The notes under the pieces are model-generated. The model was not told where the DNA came from. It saw nothing but the letters and a program-made list of their open reading frames with translations, and searched no databases. This document shows, piece after piece, positions 23,691 to 33,209 of a DNA stretch of 42,714 nt. Position numbers and translations under genes: made by a program. Origin of the DNA: Thalassotalea litorea (lineage in GTDB: Bacteria; Pseudomonadota; Gammaproteobacteria; Enterobacterales; Alteromonadaceae). The stretch covers positions 1 through 42,714 of the forward strand of contig NZ_VCBC01000020.1 of NCBI RefSeq assembly GCF_005843925.1, in the 5' to 3' direction. The stretch's first letter is position 1. Each line of letters starts with the position of its first letter.

Positions 23691-24301
23691 TATCGACCCC
23701 CAACATTTTTACGTTTGCCACTGCCGTTGCGGTTAGCATTGATTCGTTCTTCATCATCAAGCAAACCTTTAATGCGTAGCGTCATTTTAAAATCGCTTAG
23801 TAGCGTATTGCCACCGGTGCTGGCGGTAATCGACTCAAGTTCAGCATCCGTCAGTAACTCAGAACTTTGTACTTCACGAATCATGTTCGCCAGATGGTTG
23901 TTCGACTCACTCTTACCGATGATGGATAATTCCGCGCCATTTTTTTCAACACGTACAAGGTAGATCCCAGAAGGTACAATTTTGGCCATTTCATCCAGTA
24001 CCTGGGTACCGACATTACGACTTTTCTGCAACTGCTCAATAAGCTTCATGCGCTGAATCAAATCTTTTTTCTTCTGTTCCAGCGTATTTATTTCTGCAAT
24101 TTTGGTATCAAGAATTTTTATTTCATTGGTCAAATACTGATTTCGAGCCTGCTGGCCGTCAATGCGAGCCTGAAAATACGAACTTATCAGGAAGAATACT
24201 AAAAAGGTGCTCAGCGCCAGAAATGCCAAAATTGACAAATATTGCTGTTGTTGAAGCCGTTGCGCCTCTTCCCGCCAAGGGAGAAGGTTTATATGTGGCA
24301 T
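23690..24301 (-). CDS. pilN: Type IV pilus assembly protein PilN
   Basis: PilN binds PilM through its cytoplasmic N-terminal INLLPWREE motif (residues 4-12, exactly conserved) and PilO through the periplasmic part. The 203-aa protein has one transmembrane helix (about 22-45), a coiled coil (about 50-95) and a fimbrial-assembly fold ending in a basic, Asn/Gly-rich tail. Its start lies inside the end of pilM (13-base overlap). Confidence 0.96.
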   Translation of the reverse strand: MPHINLLPWREEAQRLQQQQYLSILAFLALSTFLVFFLISSYFQARIDGQQARNQYLTNEIKILDTKIAEINTLEQKKKDLIQRMKLIEQLQKSRNVGTQVLDEMAKIVPSGIYLVRVEKNGAELSIIGKSESNNHLANMIREVQSSELLTDAELESITASTGGNTLLSDFKMTLRIKGLLDDEERINANRNGSGKRKNVGGR

Positions 24302-25368
24302 GGTGAAAAACTCCTTAACGCTAGTCCAGAAGCAACCATTAGTTGGGGGGCGACTTTAGCAAGTTCTATTTGGTCGACATCAACACTTATACTCATGTTG
24401 TTAAACGGATCAGCAACTATCGTATGAATACCCAATTCCGTGGTCAGTAACTCTTTGATGCTTTCCAGATTGGCTGAACCACCAGAAACCACCAGATAAT
24501 CAAGCTTATCTTTACCGCTAAACGTCAAATACATTTGAATGGCTCGACGAATTTGTTGAATCAAGGTTGTCTGGAATGGAGCCAGAACCTCGAAGGTATA
24601 GGTTTGCGGTAAATTACCGGCTAATTTTTCCCTTTCCGCTTCTTCGAAAGACTTGTTGTAATAAGAAACAATTGAGCGGGTATATTGTTCCGACCCAAAT
24701 AACTGATCTCTCGTATAAATATTTTTACCATCTTCCGGGACGGCAAACAAGGTCATCGTCGCGCCAATATCGATATAGGCAACTACTTTTTCTTCTGCAT
24801 CGTCTGGCAACATGGGAGTACAAAGTTCGCTGGCTCGCGCGAGTGCAAAGGACTCAACGTCTACGACCTTGGTTTGAAAGCCTCCGGTTTCCAGGGAAGA
24901 AACCCGAGCTTCGACTGTTTCAGTACGTACCGCACTTAACAGAATGTTATTTTTGCTCGGATCGGCTTCATTGACTTCGATTTTTTCAAAGTCCAGGCTT
25001 ACTTCATCGAGTGGATACGGTATGAGACTGTCGGCTTCAATTTCGATTTGACTGGCAAGTTCATCATCGGTCAGAGATACGTCCATATAAATGGTTTTGG
25101 TAATCACGGTTGACCCTGAAACAGCAACAGCGGCGCTGCTAACCGAAGACATGACTTTTTTGCGAATTTTACGTATTACCGCACCAACCGCTTCGATATC
25201 CTGAACTTTGCGTTCTACGATAGCACCTTTTGGCATTGGCTCAATCGCATAGGCGTCTAGTTGAAACCCTTGCGCGCCTTCGCTAATCAGTACCGCTTTT
25301 ACAGAATGCGAGCCAATGTCTACCCCCACCATTAGTGAGGCATTTTTATTCCATAATTTACTTAGCAT
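24289..25368 (-). CDS. pilM: Type IV pilus assembly ATPase-like protein PilM
   Basis: This 359-aa actin-like cytoplasmic protein binds ATP and the N-terminus of PilN, connecting the pilus motor to the envelope complex. Actin-fold phosphate loops appear as VGVDIGSHSVKAVLI (residues 14-28) and VAYIDIGATMTLF (about 201-213), with adenosine-site VVSGGSANLESI in the C-terminal part. It is the first gene of pilMNOPQ and diverges from mrcA, the standard gammaproteobacterial arrangement. Confidence 0.96.
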   Translation of the reverse strand: MLSKLWNKNASLMVGVDIGSHSVKAVLISEGAQGFQLDAYAIEPMPKGAIVERKVQDIEAVGAVIRKIRKKVMSSVSSAAVAVSGSTVITKTIYMDVSLTDDELASQIEIEADSLIPYPLDEVSLDFEKIEVNEADPSKNNILLSAVRTETVEARVSSLETGGFQTKVVDVESFALARASELCTPMLPDDAEEKVVAYIDIGATMTLFAVPEDGKNIYTRDQLFGSEQYTRSIVSYYNKSFEEAEREKLAGNLPQTYTFEVLAPFQTTLIQQIRRAIQMYLTFSGKDKLDYLVVSGGSANLESIKELLTTELGIHTIVADPFNNMSISVDVDQIELAKVAPQLMVASGLALRSFSPCHI

Positions 25369-25677
25369 AACTTCCCATACATTTTGTTATTAATCTTTGC
25401 TTGGGGGCTCTGGATTATCCTGTGTTCGCTTTTGCAATTTTACTCATTGCTGGTGAGCGACTTTCCCTTACGCCTTCCGTGTGACAGTTTTTCACAATCG
25501 TTATTCAGAGTTGTAAAAAATCAAACACTTGCACGACATCTTACAGGTAGATGCCATAACGGTTAACGCCATTTAACCATAAGTTACAATAAAAATACAT
25601 TTATTGACACGAAAATACCGATATACTATGGGTATTAGGGACACAAACTTTATAAAAATTCTATTGGAATCAGTTAA
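25369..25677. promoter_or_regulatory. pilM-mrcA divergent control region
   Basis: This 309-base gap separates divergent pilM and mrcA. The clearest promoter-like pair is on the plus strand: TTGACA (25604-25609), a 17-base spacer and TATGGG (25627-25632), about 45 bases before the mrcA GTG; the -10 is poor. GGAA at 25666-25669 lies 8 bases before that GTG. No gene was seen in the gap. Confidence 0.4.
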
Positions 25678-28272
25678 GTGGTATTGATTAAGCGTCTATT
25701 ACAATTTTCTTTATTGGTCGGAATCATCGGAATAATAACCCTTACAGGGTTTTATTTTCATATGAAAGATGACTTACCCAGCGTTGATGTTCTCAAAGAT
25801 ATCGAATTACAAACGCCAATGAAAATATATTCTGCCGAAGGCGAATTAATTTCACAATTTGGCGAAAAAAGACGAATTCCGGTAAAACTCGAAGACATGC
25901 CGCAGCAACTTATCAATGCGTTTCTTGCGACAGAAGACAATCGATTTTATCAGCATTTTGGTGTCGACCCAGTGGGTATGGGCCGAGCCATTTGGGGACA
26001 GTTAATCGGCGTTCACCGTGGTGGTGCATCAACCATAACAATGCAAACTGCGCGGAATTTCTTTTTAACCCGAGAACAAACCTACACCCGTAAACTGCGG
26101 GAAATTTTCATCTCATTGCATATGGAAAGCCTGCTAACCAAAGATGAAATTCTCGAGCTATATCTTAATAAAATTGAGTTAAGTCACCGGGCGTTCGGTG
26201 TCGGTGCCGCGGCGCAGGTTTATTACGGCAAACAACTGCAAGACCTGACGCTGGGTGAAATGGCAGTCATTGCAGGATTGCCTAAAGCACCGACGACTTA
26301 CAATCCTATCAGCTCACCAACACGGGCTAAATTTCGTAGAACCACAGTTTTACAACGGATGCTTGCCAGCGGTTACATTACCGAAGATGAGTATTCGCAA
26401 GCAAACAATGAAGAAATTAAAACCAAGCGCCATGGTGCGCAAATCGAATTAAGCGCTCCTTATGTGGCCGAGATGGCCCATAAAAAAGTCCTTGAAATGT
26501 ACCCGCGCGATATCGCTTACAACGAGGGTTTTAAAATCTATACGACGGTATCAACACCATTGCAGCGCGCCGCCAAGGCGTCGGTGTTGAAAAATATCTA
26601 TGCCTATGATGAGCGACATGGTTATCGTGGACCGGTAAAACGGTTGTGGATCGATAAGCAACATCGTGATGTCTTATTGGCTAGGTTAAGCCAAAGGCTT
26701 ACCGATCAAGAGCTTTCCGATTTAATTGCGCTGTTAGATGTATTGCCTGAAACTGAGCTCGAGGAAGAGCAGATCGTTGAGCAATTACAAGACGTTGAAA
26801 CTTATCAAAATTTGTTTGCCGCGGCGGTTATGGAAGTCGACGAACAACAGGCCTTAGTGTTATTAAAAGACCAGTCCCGGGTGATGCTTGAATGGGATGG
26901 CATGTCCTGGGCTCGTGCCTTTCTTGGTGATAAACGTCAGGGACGAGCACCTAAAACCGCGGCGGAAATATTGACGCCGGGTGAAGTGGTTTATCTGCGC
27001 AAAAATGACACTGGATTACAGCTCAGTCAGTTACCGGATGTTTCCGGAGCCGTTGTTGCGATATCGCCGGATTCAGGCGCGATTATTTCCAGTGTTGGTG
27101 GCTACAGTTTTAAACAAAGCCAGTTCAACCGAGTCACTCAGGCAAACCGTCAGGTTGGTTCAAACATTAAGCCATTTGTGTATTCTGCCGCGTTAGAAAA
27201 TAACTACACATTAGCGAGCGTGATTAATGACGCTCCAATTAATCAGTGGGATCGCCGTTCAGGTTTTACCTGGCGCCCCAAGAATTCCCCGGCCGTTTAT
27301 GAAGGTCCGTTGCGAGTTCGTACCGGTTTAGCAAAATCCAAAAACGTAATTTCCGTACGCTTGTTGCGCGGCATTGGTCTTGAGACGTTGATTAATCACT
27401 TGTCTAAGTTTGGTTTCGATCGTGAAGAACTGCCACGCAATGAATCCATCGCTTTGGGTTCGGCATCTTTGACGCCGTTGCAAATCGTCACCGGTTTTGC
27501 CGCATTTGCCAATGGCGGCTACCTTGTTGAGCCTTATATCATCGACCGTATCGAAAACCGTGAAGGCGAAGTCATTTATCAGGCAAACCCCAAAATGGCC
27601 TGTTACTCCTGTGAGTTGGCACAACTTGAATATGCCAATAACCTCGATACCTTAGATAACATCGATTTAGAGTTACTTACTCAACCACTGGCCAAACGCA
27701 TTATCAGTCGTCAAAATGCATTTTTGATAGCTGATGCGATGAACTCAGTGATCTGGGGTGGTGGCGGTGACTGGTCGGAAGGAACTGGATGGTCGGGAAC
27801 CGGTTGGCGCGCCAAGCAATTAAAGCGTCGTGATATCGCGGGTAAAACCGGTACCACCAATGAATCCAAAGATGCCTGGTTTACCGGATTTAGTCGCCGT
27901 ATCGCAGCGAGCTCCTGGATAGGATTTGATGATCCCAAGCGTAATCTGGGTCGCACAAGCTCCAACAGTAACCTTGAAGCCGGGCAAACCGTAGGGGCAG
28001 AAGCGGGAGCAAATGCCGCACAACCGTTTTGGATAGATTTTATGGCCACGGCGCTTAACAATTATCAAGTTGAGCCGTTTGAGCAACCGGAAGAGGTCGT
28101 CTCGATTCGTATTGATCGCTTAACCGGCAAGCGCAGTGACAGAACCGACAGAAGTTCGATTTTTGAATACTTTATTAAAGGCACCGAGCCGACACAATGG
28201 TCAGCCCAGGAAGTACTGGCGACGGCGATTGAAGGGGAAGTAGAAGAAGCTCCTGAAGACGAGTTGTTCTAG
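25678..28272 (+). CDS. mrcA: Penicillin-binding protein 1A (bifunctional peptidoglycan synthase)
   Basis: This 864-aa class A PBP polymerises glycan strands and cross-links peptides at the inner membrane. It has an N-terminal membrane anchor (about residues 8-28), a transglycosylase domain with catalytic Glu86 in ATEDNRFYQHFG and RGGASTITMQTARN, and an OB-like insert (about 300-440) that marks PBP1A. The transpeptidase domain has Ser495 in GSNIKPF, the SKN triad in LAKSKNVIS, and AGKTGTTNESKDAWF. The start is GTG. It is convergent with argH, with a shared terminator between them. Confidence 0.96.
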   Translation: MVLIKRLLQFSLLVGIIGIITLTGFYFHMKDDLPSVDVLKDIELQTPMKIYSAEGELISQFGEKRRIPVKLEDMPQQLINAFLATEDNRFYQHFGVDPVGMGRAIWGQLIGVHRGGASTITMQTARNFFLTREQTYTRKLREIFISLHMESLLTKDEILELYLNKIELSHRAFGVGAAAQVYYGKQLQDLTLGEMAVIAGLPKAPTTYNPISSPTRAKFRRTTVLQRMLASGYITEDEYSQANNEEIKTKRHGAQIELSAPYVAEMAHKKVLEMYPRDIAYNEGFKIYTTVSTPLQRAAKASVLKNIYAYDERHGYRGPVKRLWIDKQHRDVLLARLSQRLTDQELSDLIALLDVLPETELEEEQIVEQLQDVETYQNLFAAAVMEVDEQQALVLLKDQSRVMLEWDGMSWARAFLGDKRQGRAPKTAAEILTPGEVVYLRKNDTGLQLSQLPDVSGAVVAISPDSGAIISSVGGYSFKQSQFNRVTQANRQVGSNIKPFVYSAALENNYTLASVINDAPINQWDRRSGFTWRPKNSPAVYEGPLRVRTGLAKSKNVISVRLLRGIGLETLINHLSKFGFDREELPRNESIALGSASLTPLQIVTGFAAFANGGYLVEPYIIDRIENREGEVIYQANPKMACYSCELAQLEYANNLDTLDNIDLELLTQPLAKRIISRQNAFLIADAMNSVIWGGGGDWSEGTGWSGTGWRAKQLKRRDIAGKTGTTNESKDAWFTGFSRRIAASSWIGFDDPKRNLGRTSSNSNLEAGQTVGAEAGANAAQPFWIDFMATALNNYQVEPFEQPEEVVSIRIDRLTGKRSDRTDRSSIFEYFIKGTEPTQWSAQEVLATAIEGEVEEAPEDELF

Positions 28273-28295
28273 TATTGGAATCGAATAACCGATAG

Positions 28296-28321
28296 AAAAA
28301 AGCCCCTTTCGGGGCTTTTTT
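28296..28321. terminator. Bidirectional terminator between mrcA and argH
   Basis: AAAAAAGCCCC and GGGGCTTTTTT form a perfect GC-rich stem around a TTTC loop with T-runs on both sides. It lies 24 bases after the mrcA stop and about 55 bases beyond the argH stop. Confidence 0.93.
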
Positions 28322-28375
28322 CTTGGGCGAGCATTTAGTTAAACAACCGAATCTTTTAAGGGATTAAGCAATTCC

Positions 28376-30265
28376 TTAAACCACTTCGTTAATTTCAATT
28401 GCATTTAGCATTTGCGGCATCGAATGATGGTCACTTAAGTGATATAGCAAAGCTTCTTCATCACAGTTATCCTGTTTAGGACAAAGATCACAGTCCTTCA
28501 TTACCTTTTCCGGTAGTGTATCTTTATCACCAGGATTAAACCCAAGGTTTTCAAAGAACGTCGGTTTACGAGTCAGCACGAAGACCTTCAATAGTGACAT
28601 CGCTTTCGCGCGATCTAATAGATATCGACATAGCTGTTGTCCATATCCCTTACCTTGATGATTCACGGAAACACCAAGTGAGCGAATTTCTGCAAGCCCG
28701 GTTGAATAGACATACAATGCAGCGCATGCACAGACTTGTCCATTGACTTCAACAACCGCAAAATCCCGAATAGAGCGGATCAGATCCTCTTCGCCACGAG
28801 GAAGGTTTTCTTCCCGTGAAGACCAGTAATTCACTAACTTGACGATGGCACGAATGTCCGTCAGTTTAGCGTCTCGCACCACATACTTGGCACTACCAAA
28901 CTGATGACGATTCTGCTCAATCACTTTTTCAACGGGCTTGATACCGGTACCACCTAAGATACTGCGTTTATTCACCAGATATTCAAGCTCAAGAATTGGA
29001 TACACATCGTCTTCGATTAAATCTGAAAACTGTTGGAATTCATCAAGACGTAGATTTTCAAGCGGTAAACGTTGATTGATCGCATAAAGCACAACTGCAC
29101 CGGTGATCTCATGGGCCGTTCTGAAAGGCACACCTTTAGAAACCAGATAGTCAGCGAGCTCGGTCGCATTCGCATAACCTTCCCTGGCCGCTTTTTGACA
29201 TGCTGCGGAATTCAATTCAATAGAATTGACCACCTCTTTCATCATGATCAAACAATTGGACCATTGTTCAAGCGCATCAAATAAACCTTGTTTATCCTCT
29301 TGCATATCCTTGTTGTACGCCAAAGGTAAGCCTTTTAGCGTCACTAACAAAGCCTGCAAGGAACCAAACACCCGACCTGTTTTACCGCGCATTAATTCAA
29401 GCGCATCAGGGTTTTTCTTTTGCGGCATTAACGAACTGCCCGAAGTCACCTGATCGCCTAAGGTAATAAAGTTTGCTTCACCAGAATTAAAGAAGATTAA
29501 ATCTTCAGCAAATCGAGACAAATGCATCATCCCGGTACTCGCGGCAAATAATAGGTCTAGCACATAATCACGATCAGATACGGCATCCAATGAATTCATA
29601 CAAGGACCATCAAACCCTAATGATTCGGCCAATTGATAGCGATCAATGTCATAGGTGGTGCCCGCTAATGCGGCACAACCTAACGGTGATTGATTTAAAC
29701 GCACCCGGGCATCTTCCAAGCGCGAGATATCACGTTTAAGCATTTCCACATACGCCATGCACCAATGGGCAAATCGCACCGGCTGCGCTCGTTGTAGATG
29801 GGTATAACCCGGTAAAATATGATGCTTGTTGTTATCGGCAAGGTTTAACAACTCCTGCACACACATGGTCAAAGTTTTCAGCAAAATATCCACTTGTTCA
29901 CGGGACCATAGGCGTAAATCCGTCGAAACCTGATCATTTCGACTTCTTCCCGTGTGCAACTTACGAGCAATATCGCCAAGGGTCAGGGTTAATTCAGATT
30001 CGACCCAAGAATGAATGTCTTCTGCACTGGATTCGCTAAAATCGACCTCACCATTTTCAACTTTGGCAGCAAGATCTAAAAGACCCTGCTCCATTTTTTG
30101 TTGTTCTTCAACCGTCAACACACCAGCTTTTTGAATCGCTTTCGACCAACCGATTGAGCCTTGAATATCTTGTTGGACAAGCACATGGTCAAACGGCAAG
30201 CTATCATTGAACGCTTTAAAAATGTCACTACTACCGGATTGAAACCGGCCACCCCATAATGCCAT
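28376..30265 (-). CDS. argH: Argininosuccinate lyase fused to N-acetyltransferase domain, ArgH(A)
   Basis: This is a two-function protein of 629 aa. Residues 1-455 form argininosuccinate lyase, which splits argininosuccinate to arginine and fumarate; the fumarase-family signature GSSLMPQKKNPD is at 276-287 and HTGRSRNDQ at 104-112. From about residue 462 a GNAT domain follows, with the acetyl-CoA loop QGKGYG at 537-542 and FFENLGF near 570. Such ArgH(A) fusions are known from Moritella, Vibrio and relatives and supply N-acetylglutamate synthase activity, so the same polypeptide would hold the first and last steps. A Cys592-x2-Cys595-x5-Cys601 cluster closes the domain. It follows argG by one base. 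Confidence 0.96.
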   Translation of the reverse strand: MALWGGRFQSGSSDIFKAFNDSLPFDHVLVQQDIQGSIGWSKAIQKAGVLTVEEQQKMEQGLLDLAAKVENGEVDFSESSAEDIHSWVESELTLTLGDIARKLHTGRSRNDQVSTDLRLWSREQVDILLKTLTMCVQELLNLADNNKHHILPGYTHLQRAQPVRFAHWCMAYVEMLKRDISRLEDARVRLNQSPLGCAALAGTTYDIDRYQLAESLGFDGPCMNSLDAVSDRDYVLDLLFAASTGMMHLSRFAEDLIFFNSGEANFITLGDQVTSGSSLMPQKKNPDALELMRGKTGRVFGSLQALLVTLKGLPLAYNKDMQEDKQGLFDALEQWSNCLIMMKEVVNSIELNSAACQKAAREGYANATELADYLVSKGVPFRTAHEITGAVVLYAINQRLPLENLRLDEFQQFSDLIEDDVYPILELEYLVNKRSILGGTGIKPVEKVIEQNRHQFGSAKYVVRDAKLTDIRAIVKLVNYWSSREENLPRGEEDLIRSIRDFAVVEVNGQVCACAALYVYSTGLAEIRSLGVSVNHQGKGYGQQLCRYLLDRAKAMSLLKVFVLTRKPTFFENLGFNPGDKDTLPEKVMKDCDLCPKQDNCDEEALLYHLSDHHSMPQMLNAIEINEVV

Positions 30266-30266
30266 G

Positions 30267-31481
30267 TTATTTCTCCTGAGCCTTTAAGGCTGCAATACGG
30301 CTGGATAGGCTGAATAAACGAATAAAGCCTTCAGCATGTTTTTGATCATAGACGTCATCTTCGCCAAATGTCGCAAACTCTTCTGAATATAAGCTATTTT
30401 CAGAGCGACGCTGGGTGACAACTGCCTGACCTTTATAAAGTTTAACGACGACATCACCACTGATTTGCTCAGCGAAAGATTCACAAGCCGCCAGCTGAGA
30501 TTTTGCTAATGGCGTAAACCAACGACCGTCATAAATCACATGAGAAAACTCCAGACCGACAGACTCACGGAACTTCAGTGACTCTTTATCAAGAATTAAA
30601 GATTCCAATCCTTTGTACGCAGCCATCAGTACGGTACCACCCGGGGTTTCATAGCACCCTCTGGACTTCATCCCAACCAAACGATTTTCAACGATATCAA
30701 TGCGACCGACGCCGTGCGCAGCCGCTTTGTCATTTAGATAAACCAATGCTTGATATGGTGATAATGCCTGACCGTCAACTTTTACTAATTCGCCTTTATC
30801 AAAGCTCAAAGTAACAGAGCCGGGTTCATTTGGCGCATCCATTGGGTCGACTGTCATGGTCCACACTTCTTTCGATGGCTCGCACCATGGATCTTCCAGC
30901 TCGCCACCTTCGTGAGAAATATGCCAGGCATTGGCATCTCGAGAATAAATTTTAGTCAAAGAAGCGGCACAAGGAATATTTCGCTCATCGAGATAGTCCA
31001 GTAAATCTTCACGTGAAACCATATCCCACTCACGCCATGGCGCAATCACTTTTAATTGTGGTGCCAGGGCGGCAAAACATGCTTCAAAACGAACCTGATC
31101 ATTGCCTTTACCGGTACAACCATGACAGACCGCATCCGCACCAACTTTTAGCGCCACTTCAACGTGAGCCTTAGCGATAACCGGGCGAGCCATCGAGGTA
31201 CCTAGCAGATACTGACCTTCATATACAGAACCGGTTTTTAAAATTGGGTAAATATAGTCTTTAACAAACTCTTCTTTTAAATCAACAACATGGCACTCAC
31301 TCGCACCAGACGCAATGGCCTTTTCCTGAATACCAATAAGTTCTTCGTCACCTTGACCTACATCGGCACAAAACGCGACGACTTCACAACCATCATAGTT
31401 TTCTTTTAACCAAGGAATAATCGCAGATGTATCTAAACCACCGGAATATGCTAAAACGACTTTTTTAATATTTTGACTCAT
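30267..31481 (-). CDS. argG: Argininosuccinate synthase ArgG
   Basis: This 404-aa enzyme condenses citrulline and aspartate using ATP. The PPi-loop AYSGGLDTS is near residue 10-18, followed by FCADVGQGDEE and the CHGCTGKGNDQVRFE block. The open frame begins further upstream (31538), but ATG 31481 gives the usual N-terminus MSQNIKKVVLAYSGG and has AGAAG 7 bases before it. The upstream extension overlaps argF and is unlike the family. It sits 14 bases behind argF within argCBFGH. Confidence 0.96.
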   Translation of the reverse strand: MSQNIKKVVLAYSGGLDTSAIIPWLKENYDGCEVVAFCADVGQGDEELIGIQEKAIASGASECHVVDLKEEFVKDYIYPILKTGSVYEGQYLLGTSMARPVIAKAHVEVALKVGADAVCHGCTGKGNDQVRFEACFAALAPQLKVIAPWREWDMVSREDLLDYLDERNIPCAASLTKIYSRDANAWHISHEGGELEDPWCEPSKEVWTMTVDPMDAPNEPGSVTLSFDKGELVKVDGQALSPYQALVYLNDKAAAHGVGRIDIVENRLVGMKSRGCYETPGGTVLMAAYKGLESLILDKESLKFRESVGLEFSHVIYDGRWFTPLAKSQLAACESFAEQISGDVVVKLYKGQAVVTQRRSENSLYSEEFATFGEDDVYDQKHAEGFIRLFSLSSRIAALKAQEK

Positions 31482-31495
31482 AATCATACTTCTCA

Positions 31496-32404
31496 TTAAT
31501 CTTGTAATAGGGTTACCAGCACGGCGTTTTGCGCCCACATGCGGTTTTCAGCCTGAACGAATGCCAAAGACTGGTTGGAATCGAATAAGCTGGTTGTAAT
31601 TTCCTGCTCCAGATGGGCCGGCTGACAATGCATCACGGCACTGGCGCCTGTTTTCGCCATTAGAGATTCATTAACCTGAAATGGCATAAATATGTTTAGA
31701 ATATCTTCAACCTTAGTGTCATCGCCCATAGAAACCCAGGTGTCGGTATAAATTGCCTGTTGCTCGCCGATATCATTAATATCATGACAAACCTTAAATT
31801 TCGCCCCACTTTGGGTCGCTAATTTATCCGCCTGTTCAATAAATTCCTGACTGGGTCCATGCCCCGGTGGTGTGACAATCGTGACATTGGCGCCTAAGAT
31901 ACTGCCCATTAGCATCAAAGAGTTGGACACATTATTGCCATCTCCAACATAGGCAAGATTAAGGTTTTCAACACTGCCAAAGGTTTCGGTTAAACACTGA
32001 AAGTCTGCCAGCGCCTGACACGGGTGATATTTATCACACAAAGCATTAACCACGGGTATCGAGGCGTGTTCTGCCATCTCTTGTAAAACCTGATGGTCAA
32101 ACACTCGAGCGACAATGGCATCGGCCCAACACGCTAAGTTTTTCGCAACATCTTTAACCCGTTCACGCTTACCTAACTGACCATTTTGCTGGCCAATATA
32201 TAGGCTGTGGCCGCCTAACTTGGCAATCCCGATATCGAGGCTGACATGGGTACGTAACGACGGCTTTTCAAATAGGGTAACGATCGATTTCCCTTTTAGG
32301 ACCTGGTTATAGTTACTAGTGTTCTGTTTAATATCGATGGCCAGCTTAATCAGTTGTTCCAGTTCTGACTTGCTCAACTGTGTATCTGCAATAAAGTGTT
32401 TCAT
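31496..32404 (-). CDS. argF: Ornithine carbamoyltransferase ArgF
   Basis: This 302-aa enzyme transfers carbamoyl from carbamoyl phosphate to ornithine, giving citrulline. Present are the carbamoyl-phosphate motif as EKPSLRTH (47-53), HPCQALADFQ (about 127-136), DTWVSMGDD and HCQPAH (259-264). The first and last deviate from the common STRTR and HCLP forms, which may reflect a sub-family or a modified substrate. ATG 32404 gives the family-like MKHFIADTQLS start with AGGA 10 bases upstream. An upstream start at 32452 would overlap argB. In the arg operon between argB and argG. Confidence 0.93.
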   Translation of the reverse strand: MKHFIADTQLSKSELEQLIKLAIDIKQNTSNYNQVLKGKSIVTLFEKPSLRTHVSLDIGIAKLGGHSLYIGQQNGQLGKRERVKDVAKNLACWADAIVARVFDHQVLQEMAEHASIPVVNALCDKYHPCQALADFQCLTETFGSVENLNLAYVGDGNNVSNSLMLMGSILGANVTIVTPPGHGPSQEFIEQADKLATQSGAKFKVCHDINDIGEQQAIYTDTWVSMGDDTKVEDILNIFMPFQVNESLMAKTGASAVMHCQPAHLEQEITTSLFDSNQSLAFVQAENRMWAQNAVLVTLLQD

Positions 32405-32435
32405 TGACAAAGTATCCTGTAATTTTAGAAAGTTT

Positions 32436-33209
32436 TTATTCGTTGGGATCAATGCGGGTACCGAGTAATTCGCCTTGATGCAGTGTTAATAACTGCTCCG
32501 GGGCTTTCCAACTGGTAACCGCGATACTTCGTCGTAATCGGGTAGCTGCGACAAAGGCAGCGTTTACTTTAGCGATCATGCCACCGGCGATGATCCCTTG
32601 TTCAATTAATTGATTCGCCTGTTGTTGATTCAGCGAAGCAAGATAATCTCCATCCGCACCTTTTACACCGGCGACATCGGTCAGTAACAACAACTCACCA
32701 TTGACAAGCTCACTAATTGCAACGGCGGCATCGTCGGCATTAACGTTCACCAACTCGCCATTTTCAAGCTGGCCGATAGAACAAATAATTGGCAGCATAT
32801 TGGCATGCAATAATGATTGCGTAAGTTCTGGATTTGCCGGTGCAGGGATACCGACCTGCCCGAGTTCTTTGGCAGCCGGTTGGCACGCAACCATCGCGCC
32901 ATCATGCAAGGCTAAACCGACAGCGTTAATCTGCTTACTGTTCGCCTGTGCGACTAACTGTTTATTGACAGTTCCAGCCAAGGCTCCGGTAATCAGCGGC
33001 ATATGCTGTTTCGCACTCACTCGCAAACCGTTAATTTTATCGCTACTAAATCCAGCTTGCGACAAATGTTCATCGACGATACAACCGCCACCATGGACAA
33101 TAATAACGCCACGTTTTTGCTGAAGCTGCGCCAGCACAGTAAACAACTTATCGAGCGCCAACGGGTTTTCCATGATCGCCCCGCCAATTTTAATGACTAG
33201 CGGGTTCAT
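32436..33209 (-). CDS. argB: Acetylglutamate kinase ArgB
   Basis: This 257-aa enzyme phosphorylates N-acetylglutamate in the second step of arginine synthesis. Amino-acid-kinase signatures are the N-terminal KIGGAIMEN (6-14), HGGGCIVDE (about 39-47) and, near the C-terminus, GGMIAKVNAAFVA. Length matches E. coli ArgB. It overlaps argC by 4 bases (ATGA type), so translation is coupled. Confidence 0.95.
   Translation of the reverse strand: MNPLVIKIGGAIMENPLALDKLFTVLAQLQQKRGVIIVHGGGCIVDEHLSQAGFSSDKINGLRVSAKQHMPLITGALAGTVNKQLVAQANSKQINAVGLALHDGAMVACQPAAKELGQVGIPAPANPELTQSLLHANMLPIICSIGQLENGELVNVNADDAAVAISELVNGELLLLTDVAGVKGADGDYLASLNQQQANQLIEQGIIAGGMIAKVNAAFVAATRLRRSIAVTSWKAPEQLLTLHQGELLGTRIDPNE

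Noticed and set aside
28376..28885. A separate argA gene downstream of argH
   Set aside because: The frame is continuous from the lyase into the GNAT domain with no stop or internal ribosome binding site, and the fusion is known in related bacteria.
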